Positions 17,119 to 25,541 of a stretch of DNA of 48,162 nt are shown here, one piece after another (position 1 is the first letter of the stretch; each line of letters starts with the position of its first letter). Below the pieces are notes generated by a model, which saw only the letters and a list, made by a program, of their open reading frames with translations, ran no database searches and was not told the DNA's origin. Origin of the DNA: Bdellovibrio sp. (GTDB lineage: Bacteria; Bdellovibrionota; Bacteriovoracia; Bacteriovoracales; Bacteriovoracaceae); the NCBI GenBank assembly GCA_022729855.1, contig DZBG01000007.1, positions 1-48,162 of the forward strand, read 5' to 3'. Position numbers and translations under genes: made by a program.

Positions 17119-17767
17119 TCTTCTTTCCTTGGTAGTACCCAAAGGTTTTACCAATGAAAGTCAGTTTATTATCATCCACAACAATCCCTGAACCATCTGG
17201 ACTGGCGTAAATTATTTTCTCTGTTTTTTTAGAGATGATTTTAAAAGCATTATCATAACGAGTACTTTGTCTAAAATGCGGAAAGAAATAGAAATCCACT
17301 AAATTCATCGATTTTAAATTTGTCAGGTGAACAGTGTTCTCATCACGATCAAATTCAGGTTCTCCGGCCATAGTGATATCACTGGTCATCATAATCGCAC
17401 CGGCACTGAGTCCTGTGAGAATTCCCCCTGCTTGAGCGAAGGCCTTAAGATAAGTCAGCATTTTTGATTGGCGGAGATATTTTAGGAAATAGAATGTGTT
17501 TCCACCGGCGAGGTGAATAATATCTGACTTCATGACCTCTTTAAACATTGTCTGATCAAAGGGAACATCCACAGGAAAGTGAATGAAACGAGTCACTTTG
17601 TACTTACTATAATGCCTAACAAACTCGCGAAATTCGACTTCAGAGAGATAAGATGAAGATGGGATAAAAGTCATCACAGGGTTCTTTTTTTGAACCATAT
17701 CAAATAAAGTGCGATCTAAAGATTGATTCTCTTTATCGTCCCCTCCACTATAGAGAACAAGTTTCAT
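17102..17767 (-). CDS. Peptidase E-like (S51) protein
   Basis: A 221-aa member of the class I glutamine amidotransferase-like fold, peptidase family S51 (PepE/cyanophycinase type). The catalytic Ser121 lies in the nucleophile elbow GLSAGAI, with AGGNTF at 87-92 and a His at 164 in FFPHFR. Family members are cytoplasmic and cleave Asp-X dipeptides or related substrates. The start overlaps the stop of the SelO-like gene by 4 nt (ATGA), so the two are translationally coupled. The C-terminus of about 40 residues forms a beta-rich tail as in the family. Confidence 0.82.
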   Translation of the reverse strand: MKLVLYSGGDDKENQSLDRTLFDMVQKKNPVMTFIPSSSYLSEVEFREFVRHYSKYKVTRFIHFPVDVPFDQTMFKEVMKSDIIHLAGGNTFYFLKYLRQSKMLTYLKAFAQAGGILTGLSAGAIMMTSDITMAGEPEFDRDENTVHLTNLKSMNLVDFYFFPHFRQSTRYDNAFKIISKKTEKIIYASPDGSGIVVDDNKLTFIGKTFGYYQGKKIIVQK

Positions 17768-19596
17768 ATCCCCTCGCGATTCTCGCGTACAATGGAATGA
17801 AATCCTCTCACTAAGTTCTGGTGACGAACAGGAAGAGCGGCCGGAATCACTTCATGATCCGGATCAAGATTCTGATAATTTCTAAATTCATTCATTAATT
17901 GATAAACTTCTTCTGCACCAAGCTTTGGACGACTCTTTCCTACTTTCTCAACCACAAATGAAATCGAGTTCCCTGTGACACGGTCATATTTATTGATAAC
18001 CGATGATCTCATCGTTGTCTCTAATAGGACCTTTGAGCTTGTTTGATTAAACTCTTTTGAAAGAGAATCTATAATTGCCCAGTATTGTTTCTGGAATTGA
18101 TTGATATATTTTAAACGCTTGCTGCTAATAACAAGATCTCTTTTCTTCGCATAAGATGATTTCATAATCTCTATGAACTCTTGGGGTGAGACCTTATCTT
18201 GGCGGGCCAGATACATTTGTGGAAGCTCTCTGAAGAGATCTCTCATACAAAAGATAGCATCTCTTGTAATCCCATCTGCCACTTTATAAATCCCACGCTT
18301 AGACTTTTCTCTTTCAAAGAATGAAAAAGTTTTTCTAAAATTTTCAACTAGCGGAAGGTGTTTTTCTAAAAGGAATTTTTGATACTTTTCTTTGAGTCCC
18401 ATTTTCTCTAGGATATTTTCATTTTTCTTTTCTTGGAAATATTTATCAAAGTTTTTCACGATCTGATGATTCTTAAACTGGGCCAGAGGTCTTTTCTTCC
18501 CTGTAACAATATAATCAGCAATTTGAGCAAAACATTGAACGATATAACGGGCCTTAAGCCTTTGCTCTAAGATCGTTGTTGAAAATCTTTCAACATCATC
18601 ATAACGATATTCAGCATGGAAGAGTCCAAACTGACGGATTGAACCATAATCAATGATCCCACCATCCATCAAAATATTATCTCCATCCCAATCTAACCAA
18701 CAAAAAATATAATCATCTTCGAATTTAGCGGCGATATTTGCAAAGTCACGGGCCACTTGATCGGCCAAGGCAAAATATCTTTTCGCCGGTGAGAGAGTTG
18801 TAATATCAGGGAGCTTCTTATTCTCGATTTGACGTGAGATATGATAATCAGTGACTTGTTTGAGGGCCTTTAGATTTCCTTGCTTTAAATGGCAAAAGAA
18901 ATGACTAGGCCTCATGAGATTTGGATAAGCACGAACATTGATCGCGAGACCTTTCTCATACTCCAAGATCGCCAGAACTCTTTCAGTGGGAAGCCCATTG
19001 CGGTGGAAAACTTCACTAAAAAATAAAGTCTCTAATCCTTCTGCGACTTCTGATAGTCCACAACCATAAGAAATTGAGGGATCACCAGTTTGATAAAACT
19101 TTTTATTATTATTACAGGCCGGACTAAGTTTAGTGGCACCAGTTCCACAGCTTGAAATATCCCAAGTCACTCCACCAGACTTAACAGTTCCGTTCCAAGC
19201 AGTTCTTCCATCTCCGGAAGTTCTTCCTGTTTTATCAGCATGTTGAAGCTGGAGATAACGAGTGGCCATATAAGTATTTGGGAGAATTTCATCTTCAGGA
19301 AACTGAATATTATTGATGAGGTCATACTCATTAATAATTACAATACTAAATGTCTCAAGAATTTCTTTTTCAAGATCGGGGTTTAACTGATGAGCGTGAG
19401 TTTTTGGGATAATTCCCATCTCTTTGGCGAGTTCAAAATTAAAAAAGGCAACTTTTCCGCCTTTCTTATAACGTGCCTTATACTCCACTCTTCCCTCTGG
19501 AACTTGCGTTTTAAAAGGGTGTTCACCATTAATTTTGGCAAAATGTGGGTAGTGACGTTTTTGAATTTCGTCCTGAGGTTTTTTGATTTGCCCCAT
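17764..19596 (-). CDS. Divergent SelO/YdiU-like protein (putative protein AMPylase)
   Basis: A 610-aa protein that I place as a distant relative of SelO, a pseudokinase that AMPylates proteins. Supporting pieces appear in the family order: SGDGRTAWNG (128-136), GLSEVAEGLETLFFSEVF then GLPTERVLAIL (180-211), RPSHFF, and WDGDNILMDGGIIDYGS (303-319), which parallels the SelO metal-binding TDN and IDYG block with Asp306, Asn307 and Asp316 kept. The usual YAGHQFG motif is not evident and the region 141-180 is Gly/Asn/Cys-rich. About 240 C-terminal residues are largely helical. AAGGAG lies 10 nt upstream of the ATG. It is coupled to the peptidase E-like gene. Confidence 0.6.
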   Translation of the reverse strand: MGQIKKPQDEIQKRHYPHFAKINGEHPFKTQVPEGRVEYKARYKKGGKVAFFNFELAKEMGIIPKTHAHQLNPDLEKEILETFSIVIINEYDLINNIQFPEDEILPNTYMATRYLQLQHADKTGRTSGDGRTAWNGTVKSGGVTWDISSCGTGATKLSPACNNNKKFYQTGDPSISYGCGLSEVAEGLETLFFSEVFHRNGLPTERVLAILEYEKGLAINVRAYPNLMRPSHFFCHLKQGNLKALKQVTDYHISRQIENKKLPDITTLSPAKRYFALADQVARDFANIAAKFEDDYIFCWLDWDGDNILMDGGIIDYGSIRQFGLFHAEYRYDDVERFSTTILEQRLKARYIVQCFAQIADYIVTGKKRPLAQFKNHQIVKNFDKYFQEKKNENILEKMGLKEKYQKFLLEKHLPLVENFRKTFSFFEREKSKRGIYKVADGITRDAIFCMRDLFRELPQMYLARQDKVSPQEFIEIMKSSYAKKRDLVISSKRLKYINQFQKQYWAIIDSLSKEFNQTSSKVLLETTMRSSVINKYDRVTGNSISFVVEKVGKSRPKLGAEEVYQLMNEFRNYQNLDPDHEVIPAALPVRHQNLVRGFHSIVRENREGI

Positions 19597-19641
19597 TCTA
19601 GTTAGACTCCTTGATTAAGACATCAACTGTATCTAAATAAA

Positions 19642-19647
19642 ATTATA
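19642..19647 (-). promoter_or_regulatory. Possible -10 element for the SelO-like gene
   Basis: Reading on the minus strand, a perfect TATAAT lies about 45 nt upstream of the SelO-like start codon. No convincing -35 was found at the expected distance, so this is a weak call. Confidence 0.35.
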
Positions 19648-19669
19648 AGACAGTTCCGCACGGATACCT

Positions 19670-19695
19670 AAAAAAAAATAATTGTAGGTAAAAAA
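19670..19695 (-). terminator. Short hairpin after the first DUF4105 gene
   Basis: TACCTA (about 19670-19675) and TAGGTA (about 19686-19691) form a 6-bp stem around an A-rich loop, in the gap between the DUF4105 stop and the next gene's promoter region. On the minus strand the preceding loop is T-rich. Possibly a weak terminator. Confidence 0.35.
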
Positions 19696-19708
19696 GTCCC
19701 CAAGTCAC

Positions 19709-21460
19709 TTAAAATGCTCGAACCCAACCAACATTCCATTGCGCTTGATCAAACTTCTTATTATCCCATTGATGATAAAAAAGTAATTCTGCTCGAATCC
19801 AATCATTATCTCCTAAGGAATAACGAAACTCTTCAGTGGATTCAAAGAATTGTTGATCCTTTGTTTTCTCCCAGCGTTGGGCAAAACGAAACTTTTGTAA
19901 AAAACTAAACTTTTCATACGTTCCAAGAATGATCCATTCGGGATCTAAATTAAATGCATAACCTTGAGCAAAGTGATTAGAAAAATCAAAATGACCTGTT
20001 AATAAAAAGCTTGTGACCAAACCTTCACTTAATTCAAAACTAATCCCTGCACCAGAGAGAATTTTGTCTAAACGTCTTCCGTTAACACTTATTTCATTTT
20101 GTTGATGAGAGAGCTCTCCCCTCCAACTCAAACGCCGTGACCAATATTTCCAGGGCGTAAATGATGAGGTATCAATCAATGTGAAGTTCTGAAGGTTTAA
20201 TTCATTTGATTTAGTCGAACGCAAAGTCACAGAAAGTAATTCCATCTTTGAATAAGGGAGATGCCCCTGAGGTGGATCAATCAGATCATGAGAAGCTGGT
20301 TTAAACTTGAATTGTGTTCCAAATTTTTTATTAATCTCACCGGCTCCCAACTCAAGCCTCATTGGCCCATGGGTTTGGGCGGGGTGATGTTTTAATTGAG
20401 GAACAATCACTTCGGTAACTTTCATTTTTGATTGCTCAATCAAAAGATGATGAAGCTCTTCTTTCTCTTCTTCATTCCAATTTTTTAAAGTCTGTTTTTT
20501 AAACTGCGCAACCTTAACTTTTGTCCAATTATTGTCTGGTCCTAATTTCTTATTGGTTTCATTAATTTCTCTATCTAAAGAAGCCCGGGACTTTACAAGG
20601 GCTATCATCTTGCTTTCTTCAATGGTCTTCATTGTTTCAGACGGGATGGTAATATAGTGATAGTCATCAGCGAGGTGAGAATCGATTCGGGCCAAATCAA
20701 GAAGGCGAAGCAGATAGTAAGAGCAGTTTTTTCCCAAAAAATAATAATCAAATGAACCGTTATTTCCTATTTCCCAAATAGCATCTAAGAGACGGTCAAT
20801 TTCATCAGGGGTTAAATTCAATTCGTACTCAAAAAGATCTCGTCCCTCACCATTACTGTACTCATTTACCTTGAGAAAATAAGGGGCAATATTAAAGAAG
20901 CCTTTATAGTAACCAAAAAGCCCTTTTAGTCCAAAAAAAAGACCTGTCTCTTTTTCTGTAATGGCCGCAAAGTTCACTCCATAATCAAGCAGTCTCTCAT
21001 CTTGTGGCCCATGAAGTTTTAAAAATGTATGTCCAAAGATAGACGCTGGATTATTTGAATAATATCCTGCAAATACAATGGATACCTTTTTGACGGCCAG
21101 TTGATTTTTCCAGGCGTAAAACTCTTCACACTCAGAATCATTTTTTGGCAGAGGCTCAATCTTATTTAGATATTTCCATCTTAAGGGATAAGCACAATTC
21201 GCTGGCAGCTTAAGGCTTCCAAATTTTTCATTGGTTTTAAAACGACGAAGACTTTCATCTAATTCTTTTTTGGGATCGATATTTCCAGAGGGTGATAGAT
21301 AGAATGATTTTTCGGAAACAAGGCCTTTATCACCTTCATACCAAAGAATCTTTTTCCAGTAGGGATCTAGAGAGGAGTTCGCAAATAACGGGCAGCTAAA
21401 AAGAAAGAGGGCCATTAAAAAAATGGCCCTCTGATTTTTTAAATTGAAGCGTAAGTACAT
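19709..21460 (-). CDS. DUF4105 protein: periplasmic Cys/His domain plus probable outer-membrane barrel (copy 1)
   Basis: A 583-aa exported protein. The signal peptide (residues 1-28) ends near LFANSS. The N-terminal half is a DUF4105 domain: His144 in SIFGHTFLKL, LLDYGVNFAA, RDLFEYELNLTP and Cys246 in GKNCSYYLLRLLDLA, a Cys/His pair consistent with a papain/NlpC-like fold. After a charged linker (about 290-370) the last 210 residues alternate in a beta-strand pattern and end in Phe, as in outer-membrane barrels. Role unknown; an envelope or peptidoglycan role is inferred. The start lies 22 nt inside the DUF3015 gene. A 626-aa paralog lies at 23621-25501. Confidence 0.8.
   Translation of the reverse strand: MYLRFNLKNQRAIFLMALFLFSCPLFANSSLDPYWKKILWYEGDKGLVSEKSFYLSPSGNIDPKKELDESLRRFKTNEKFGSLKLPANCAYPLRWKYLNKIEPLPKNDSECEEFYAWKNQLAVKKVSIVFAGYYSNNPASIFGHTFLKLHGPQDERLLDYGVNFAAITEKETGLFFGLKGLFGYYKGFFNIAPYFLKVNEYSNGEGRDLFEYELNLTPDEIDRLLDAIWEIGNNGSFDYYFLGKNCSYYLLRLLDLARIDSHLADDYHYITIPSETMKTIEESKMIALVKSRASLDREINETNKKLGPDNNWTKVKVAQFKKQTLKNWNEEEKEELHHLLIEQSKMKVTEVIVPQLKHHPAQTHGPMRLELGAGEINKKFGTQFKFKPASHDLIDPPQGHLPYSKMELLSVTLRSTKSNELNLQNFTLIDTSSFTPWKYWSRRLSWRGELSHQQNEISVNGRRLDKILSGAGISFELSEGLVTSFLLTGHFDFSNHFAQGYAFNLDPEWIILGTYEKFSFLQKFRFAQRWEKTKDQQFFESTEEFRYSLGDNDWIRAELLFYHQWDNKKFDQAQWNVGWVRAF
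21397..21432 (-). terminator. Intercistronic terminator-like hairpin inside the start of DUF4105 copy 1
   Basis: Reading on the minus strand, AGAGGGCCAT pairs perfectly over 10 bp with ATGGCCCTCT around TTTTTTA and is followed by TTCTTTTT, a standard intrinsic terminator. It begins 6 nt after the DUF3015 stop codon and lies within the first codons of the DUF4105 gene. It could make the downstream gene a low-level read-through product. On the + strand the stem is also followed by GATTTTTT, so it could work in both directions. Confidence 0.7.
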
Positions 21461-21921
21461 TGGCCCTGAAGAGAGCTATTCTCTTTAATAACTGCTTTCA
21501 CAGAATTAAGCATCTCAAGTGGAGTTGTGTTTGAAGTTGGAAAAATTTTAGAAAAGTTTTTCTGAGTTTCATTACTAAATTGTTTTTTCAAATTACTAGG
21601 ACAACCTAGTGCTTCTGCAAAAGTAGTAAGGTACTCGCCTTCTCCACGTGCCATATCGATTTTTAATTCTTCTTTATTAGCTTCAGCATAATAAACTGGC
21701 GCCATATCACGTTTTACAAGTGAATGTTGTGAACAACCAGATGTTCCTGATGTGATACCAAAGAGCTGAGATGAAAATGAATGATTTGTTGTTGAACGAA
21801 ATAATGCTGAAATAATTGTATTTTCTTTCCAGATTAAGCTTCCAAGTCCACATCCAGTTGAACTATCGGCCATTGCTGAAAATGATGTTACGAGAACCAC
21901 TATTGCTAAAATCTTCTTCAT
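21439..21921 (-). CDS. DUF3015 family exported protein (copy 1)
   Basis: A 160-aa secreted protein with a signal peptide ending near FSAMA. The DUF3015 hallmarks follow: GCGLGSLIW at the mature N-terminus, then a Thr/Ser-rich QLFGITSGTSGC block, and further cysteines near LGCPSN and QGC that may form disulfides. GGAGG lies 4 nt before the ATG, a strong site that suggests high expression. It is followed at once by a terminator-like hairpin and the DUF4105 gene. A paralog of the same pair lies at 25542-26006. Function unknown in the literature I know. Confidence 0.85.
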   Translation of the reverse strand: MKKILAIVVLVTSFSAMADSSTGCGLGSLIWKENTIISALFRSTTNHSFSSQLFGITSGTSGCSQHSLVKRDMAPVYYAEANKEELKIDMARGEGEYLTTFAEALGCPSNLKKQFSNETQKNFSKIFPTSNTTPLEMLNSVKAVIKENSSLQGQCTYASI

Positions 21922-21965
21922 AAAACCTCCGTATTTTAAGTTATTAACTTTATTATGAACTAATT

Positions 21966-22808
21966 TTAAAGAGAATCAATGAGTTTGATAAACTCAGTTC
22001 TATGCTTTCCTTCATCAATATGAAAAACATCAATATGCTGACCTTCATCAAGTTTCCAAATCCATTTCTTATTTGCTTTAGAATACTTATGAATTTTTTT
22101 TCCAAATTTAGCAGGAACAGCTTTATCTTTCTCACCAACAACTACAAGTAATGGCATTCTCACCTGATCAAGTGTGTCATCAGCAGCATAACTATCTGAA
22201 ACTAAGACGTAGGCCAGTGGACTAAAAGGAAATAAAAACCAGACTGAAGCAAGTTTATCAAACCCTATGTCTTGGTATGACATAAAGGTTGAGTCCATCA
22301 CAAGTAAAGAAACCTTATCTTTAAATTCAAAGTCAGCAATCGCACGCAATGAAATGATCCCACCAAGACTTTGACCATAAATAATAAACTTTTCTTTATC
22401 ATCTTTTTTTCGTTGATTAAAAAGCTCAAGTCCAAAATTCATGGCCGTCAAAGCATCTTCATAAATACCTTTCTGACTTGGATCCCCTTCTGACTTACCG
22501 TAACCACGGTAATCAAAAATAAAAACATCAAATCCTTCTTTGGTCGCCCAAGCAAGGTTAAGAAAATGTGAAGAAAGATTTTGCGCATTTCCATGAAAAT
22601 GAACAATGAGACCACGGCGTTTCACTGCAGGATCGGCCTTTACTAACCAACTATCAAGCTCAGTCCCGTCTTTACTTTTAAGCTTATAGTCTTGGTACTC
22701 TAGTTTGAACTGATCTGGAGTGTAGTACACATGCTTAGTGGGGTAATAAAAGAGGTGTCCGCAGCCACTAATGACAAACAAGACTGCTAGTAACAATAGG
22801 TTTTTCAT
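21966..22808 (-). CDS. Alpha/beta hydrolase lipoprotein
   Basis: A 280-aa protein of the ABHD13/BEM46-like hydrolase group. The N-terminus is a lipoprotein signal with Cys16 in VISGC. Motifs are the oxyanion HFHGNA (70-75), nucleophile Ser147 in YGQSLGG, an acid in VGEKDKAVP and a His in EGQHIDVF. I chose the ATG at 22808 because it gives the lipoprotein signal and has AAGGA upstream; a start at 22841 would put 11 polar residues in front. Attached to a membrane facing the periplasm, it likely acts on esters or lipids. It lies between the two DUF3015-DUF4105 cassettes and reads in the same direction. Confidence 0.83.
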   Translation of the reverse strand: MKNLLLLAVLFVISGCGHLFYYPTKHVYYTPDQFKLEYQDYKLKSKDGTELDSWLVKADPAVKRRGLIVHFHGNAQNLSSHFLNLAWATKEGFDVFIFDYRGYGKSEGDPSQKGIYEDALTAMNFGLELFNQRKKDDKEKFIIYGQSLGGIISLRAIADFEFKDKVSLLVMDSTFMSYQDIGFDKLASVWFLFPFSPLAYVLVSDSYAADDTLDQVRMPLLVVVGEKDKAVPAKFGKKIHKYSKANKKWIWKLDEGQHIDVFHIDEGKHRTEFIKLIDSL

Positions 22809-22889
22809 CTCTAATCCTTGATCTTGATCAAATCCTAACAAGCCTTCCTCCAGTAACTGAACTATCTTTGAGTTATCAGGGAGGACGTG

Positions 22890-23045
22890 ATGAACATATT
22901 CGCTAAAATATTACTAATGATCGTTTCACCAGCACTTCTTATTCTTTATTGGAAAAATGAACTTAAAGACCTTACTCTACATCAAAATCAAAATACTGAT
23001 GAGGATATGGTTCTTTCACTAATGAATAGTGCCACCATTCTTTAG
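22890..23045 (+). CDS. Small membrane protein gene (51 aa)
   Basis: A 51-codon open frame. GGGAGG (22879-22884) sits 5 nt before the ATG, one of the best ribosome binding sites in the window. The product has a hydrophobic helix at residues 3-21 (IFAKILLMIVSPALLILYW) followed by a charged tail with a short Gln/Asn run. Its last 74 nt overlap the 3' end of the convergent VanX-like gene. It is the only + strand gene in this minus-strand block. Function unknown; a small membrane regulator is only a guess. Confidence 0.55.
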   Translation: MNIFAKILLMIVSPALLILYWKNELKDLTLHQNQNTDEDMVLSLMNSATIL

Positions 23046-23634
23046 AGAAGTTTTTAAATCCATGTTTTTCCATAAGAGCTTTCAGTAGCTGTCTATTTTT
23101 TGTCTGCTCATGTGTAATATTATTATTTTCAGTATGAGACAGGTCATCAAAAAAATCAAAATGAGTTCCCATATCTAAACTCTCCCCCGTCTTACGGTGG
23201 GCCAGAGTCAAATCAAGTGCACTACCACGTGAGTGACTCGATTGTTTTGCAATATAACCGAGCTCAAAGAGTTCCGGTTTATTATGCTTAGGATAAAAAA
23301 TATCTTTAATCGCAAGATTAGATTCAGGTAGCTTTGCCCATTCCATAAAATAGGCCACGGCCTTAGCAGGTCTGTATCCATCAAAAATTTTAATCGTAAG
23401 GTCTTGCTTTAAAGCATCCTCTTGAACTTTACATAAAGCCTCCACAGCTTCTTTTGATGTAATAGCGGTGACTCTTTTATAACCACGAACAACAGTTCCT
23501 GTGAAATTCATCTCTGTCGCATAATCAGCATTGATCAGAATTGAGGGACAATATTGTTTAATATCGACAAAACCTTTTTCCATAGAAAATCCAAGTGTTG
23601 AAAAAAATAAAATCCATAAACTAATAATATACAT
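22972..23634 (-). CDS. VanX-like D-alanyl-D-alanine dipeptidase, exported
   Basis: A 220-aa zinc peptidase of family M15D, which cleaves D-Ala-D-Ala. An N-terminal hydrophobic signal is followed by the family motifs: Arg88 in DGYRPAKA, zinc ligands His134 and Asp141 in SSHSRGSALD, catalytic Glu199 and zinc ligand His202 in EWWH. I chose the ATG at 23634 because GGGG precedes it; the longer frame to 23679 would put a polar stretch before the signal. The start lies 14 nt inside the DUF4105 copy 2 gene, which implies translational coupling and links that protein to cell-wall peptides. In this organism it probably recycles or remodels wall rather than giving vancomycin resistance. Confidence 0.87.
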   Translation of the reverse strand: MYIISLWILFFSTLGFSMEKGFVDIKQYCPSILINADYATEMNFTGTVVRGYKRVTAITSKEAVEALCKVQEDALKQDLTIKIFDGYRPAKAVAYFMEWAKLPESNLAIKDIFYPKHNKPELFELGYIAKQSSHSRGSALDLTLAHRKTGESLDMGTHFDFFDDLSHTENNNITHEQTKNRQLLKALMEKHGFKNFSKEWWHYSLVKEPYPHQYFDFDVE

Positions 23635-25501
23635 AAAACCCCAGCTCACTCCATTGATTCGTTTGTGACTTAATATCATACCAATCAGTTTTCATGAAAA
23701 GACTCCATGTCTTATTCATATTCCATCTAAACTCTCCTCCACGCTGAAAAGCTGTTGAAGAAAAATCATTGTCAGTAAAATAGTGACGCCATTTATATGA
23801 AGTAACGAGTCCAAGACTTAAGTGATCACTAAAAACAAAGCGTGTTGAAATTTCTGGACCTGCCGCCATCCTCCAGCCATGTGCAAACTGATCTTGCTGT
23901 GTGAGTTCAACCTTAGATAAAAGTGTTAGTAGGTTCCATTGATTTTGTCCTAATCCAACAGTTCCCCCACCACCTAACTCAATCGTACTCCCAAGCTGAT
24001 CTTTAAATGATTCATCTCTTAAAGTCCCCATTCCAATTCTGGCATTCCAAGAAAAGTTTTGCTGCCATGGAGTCACGGGCTGATAACTTTTCACTCTAAA
24101 AATATCGAGATGATTGATCAAAAGTTTTCGAGGAGCATGATAGTCTTGTTGTTGAAGACGAAGACCAACATCACCAAAAGTAATTTCAGAGAATGGTGGT
24201 TGTCCTGGAAGTGGGTCGAGCATATCATGAAGAGCAAATCGCATTGAAAGAGTTTGATAGCTTCCTTCTCCTGCACTATATCCATGGCCGAGTCCTACAC
24301 GTTGCGATCGGTGGGCCTGATCAGGAAACATATCTTTTCTGACTTTATATTCTTTATCTTTAGAAATTTCAGGGTTTTCAGCACGAATCATTAACAGTTC
24401 ATGCTTATCATTTCTTTTTTGACCTTTTTCTAAAAGAAGATCTTTGGCAAAAAGAAAATCCATGGCCTCAATTGCACTATCCAAAATTGTCGCTTGTTGA
24501 GCAGAAGTGGTAAGATCTTTTAAACTGCTTTCACATTTTTTAGGATCAGCGGCAAGATTTTTTACAAGAGTGAGTTCTTTAACACTCATCTCTTTTGTTC
24601 CAGCTTCTAGTCTTGTGAGAGCAGAAGGACGGAATTTCTTCTCAATAACCAGTCCCTCTTCCTCTACTGCGGCTCTTACTGTATCCGCAGGAATAACATA
24701 AAAAGGAATACGATCCACAAGTCTAAACTTAGGATCAACGAGATCAATCATGGCAAGAATTTGATATGAACAATTCTCTGTAAAATAATAATAATCAAAA
24801 TTTGTCTGACTCATCTCCCAAATATGGGCCACCATTAAATCAATTTGTGCTTGAGAGAGATTTAATTCATACTCCCAAAGATCACGAGATTCATGATCAT
24901 TGTATTCTCTGACTTTGTAATAATATGGTACTGAAGTGAAGACACCATTAAACATTCCTGCGATCGCCTTCACGGCATAGATAAGAGCATTATCTGTATC
25001 CATTAAAGCGGCATAATTAATTCCGTAATCCAAAAGCTCAGTTCTATCTTCTTTCTTTGCTCCATGGGCATGTCGATTCATTCGAAGGAATGTATGTCCA
25101 AAAGCTGAAGCAGGAGTATTGATATAATAAGACGAGAAAATAAGGCTTGCTGATTTTGCCTGAAGCTTATCCGAAAAGACTAAAAACTCAGTACATTCTT
25201 TAAAACTCTGGGCAGGTAATCCCAAGATTTTTGATAACCAAATATATCTGGCCGGAAAACGACAAATCGCCGACTGATTATTTTGTTTAAAGGCTTCTAC
25301 TGTTTTTTCTAATTCATGAAGCGGATGTGTTTTTCCGTCTTTAGAAAGAAAGAATTTATCATTGTCTGCTTCACTCTCCACACCAAACAATGTGGGTTTG
25401 TAATGAACAAGCCTTTGCCAGGTAATGTCTTTAGATAATGAAGGGAGATCTTGTGAGAAGGCCGAGAAACTAAGGAATAAGAGAAAAAATGTTATTTTCA
25501 T
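23621..25501 (-). CDS. DUF4105 protein with C-terminal barrel-like region (copy 2)
   Basis: A 626-aa paralog of the 19709-21460 gene. It has a signal peptide (residues 1-17) and a DUF4105 domain with His136 in SAFGHTFLRM, LLDYGINYAAL, RDLWEYELNLS and Cys244 in TENCSYQILAMIDL, then a long charged linker. The last 220 residues have alternating beta pattern and aromatic girdles and end in two Tyr, suggesting an outer-membrane barrel. Both paralogs keep the His/Cys pair and the flanking motifs while the barrel part differs strongly. The gene is preceded by DUF3015 copy 2 and overlaps the VanX-like gene. Confidence 0.8.
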   Translation of the reverse strand: MKITFFLLFLSFSAFSQDLPSLSKDITWQRLVHYKPTLFGVESEADNDKFFLSKDGKTHPLHELEKTVEAFKQNNQSAICRFPARYIWLSKILGLPAQSFKECTEFLVFSDKLQAKSASLIFSSYYINTPASAFGHTFLRMNRHAHGAKKEDRTELLDYGINYAALMDTDNALIYAVKAIAGMFNGVFTSVPYYYKVREYNDHESRDLWEYELNLSQAQIDLMVAHIWEMSQTNFDYYYFTENCSYQILAMIDLVDPKFRLVDRIPFYVIPADTVRAAVEEEGLVIEKKFRPSALTRLEAGTKEMSVKELTLVKNLAADPKKCESSLKDLTTSAQQATILDSAIEAMDFLFAKDLLLEKGQKRNDKHELLMIRAENPEISKDKEYKVRKDMFPDQAHRSQRVGLGHGYSAGEGSYQTLSMRFALHDMLDPLPGQPPFSEITFGDVGLRLQQQDYHAPRKLLINHLDIFRVKSYQPVTPWQQNFSWNARIGMGTLRDESFKDQLGSTIELGGGGTVGLGQNQWNLLTLLSKVELTQQDQFAHGWRMAAGPEISTRFVFSDHLSLGLVTSYKWRHYFTDNDFSSTAFQRGGEFRWNMNKTWSLFMKTDWYDIKSQTNQWSELGFYVYY

Positions 25502-25502
25502 G

Positions 25503-25534
25503 AATGGGACCCGCTTTTATTTGCAGGTCCCATT
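25503..25534 (-). promoter_or_regulatory. 12-bp hairpin directly in front of DUF4105 copy 2
   Basis: Positions 25503-25514 and 25523-25534 form a 12-bp stem with one G-U pair around an 8-nt loop, in the gap between the DUF3015 stop and the DUF4105 start. The stem ends 1 nt before the ATG, so the ribosome binding region is inside the 3' arm. There is no T-run. It may limit translation or protect the DUF3015 message. It occupies the same junction as the terminator-like hairpin of copy 1, with unrelated sequence. Confidence 0.6.
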
Positions 25535-25541
25535 ATAAGAA

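Noticed and set aside
17764-19596. Phage or toxin-antitoxin origin for the 610-aa gene
   Set aside because: Codon use and layout match the neighbours, and no integrase, att-like repeats or small partner antitoxin were seen.
22972-23634. Vancomycin resistance cassette
   Set aside because: VanX-like enzyme is present, but no VanH, VanA-type ligase or VanRS genes adjoin; a cell-wall role fits better.
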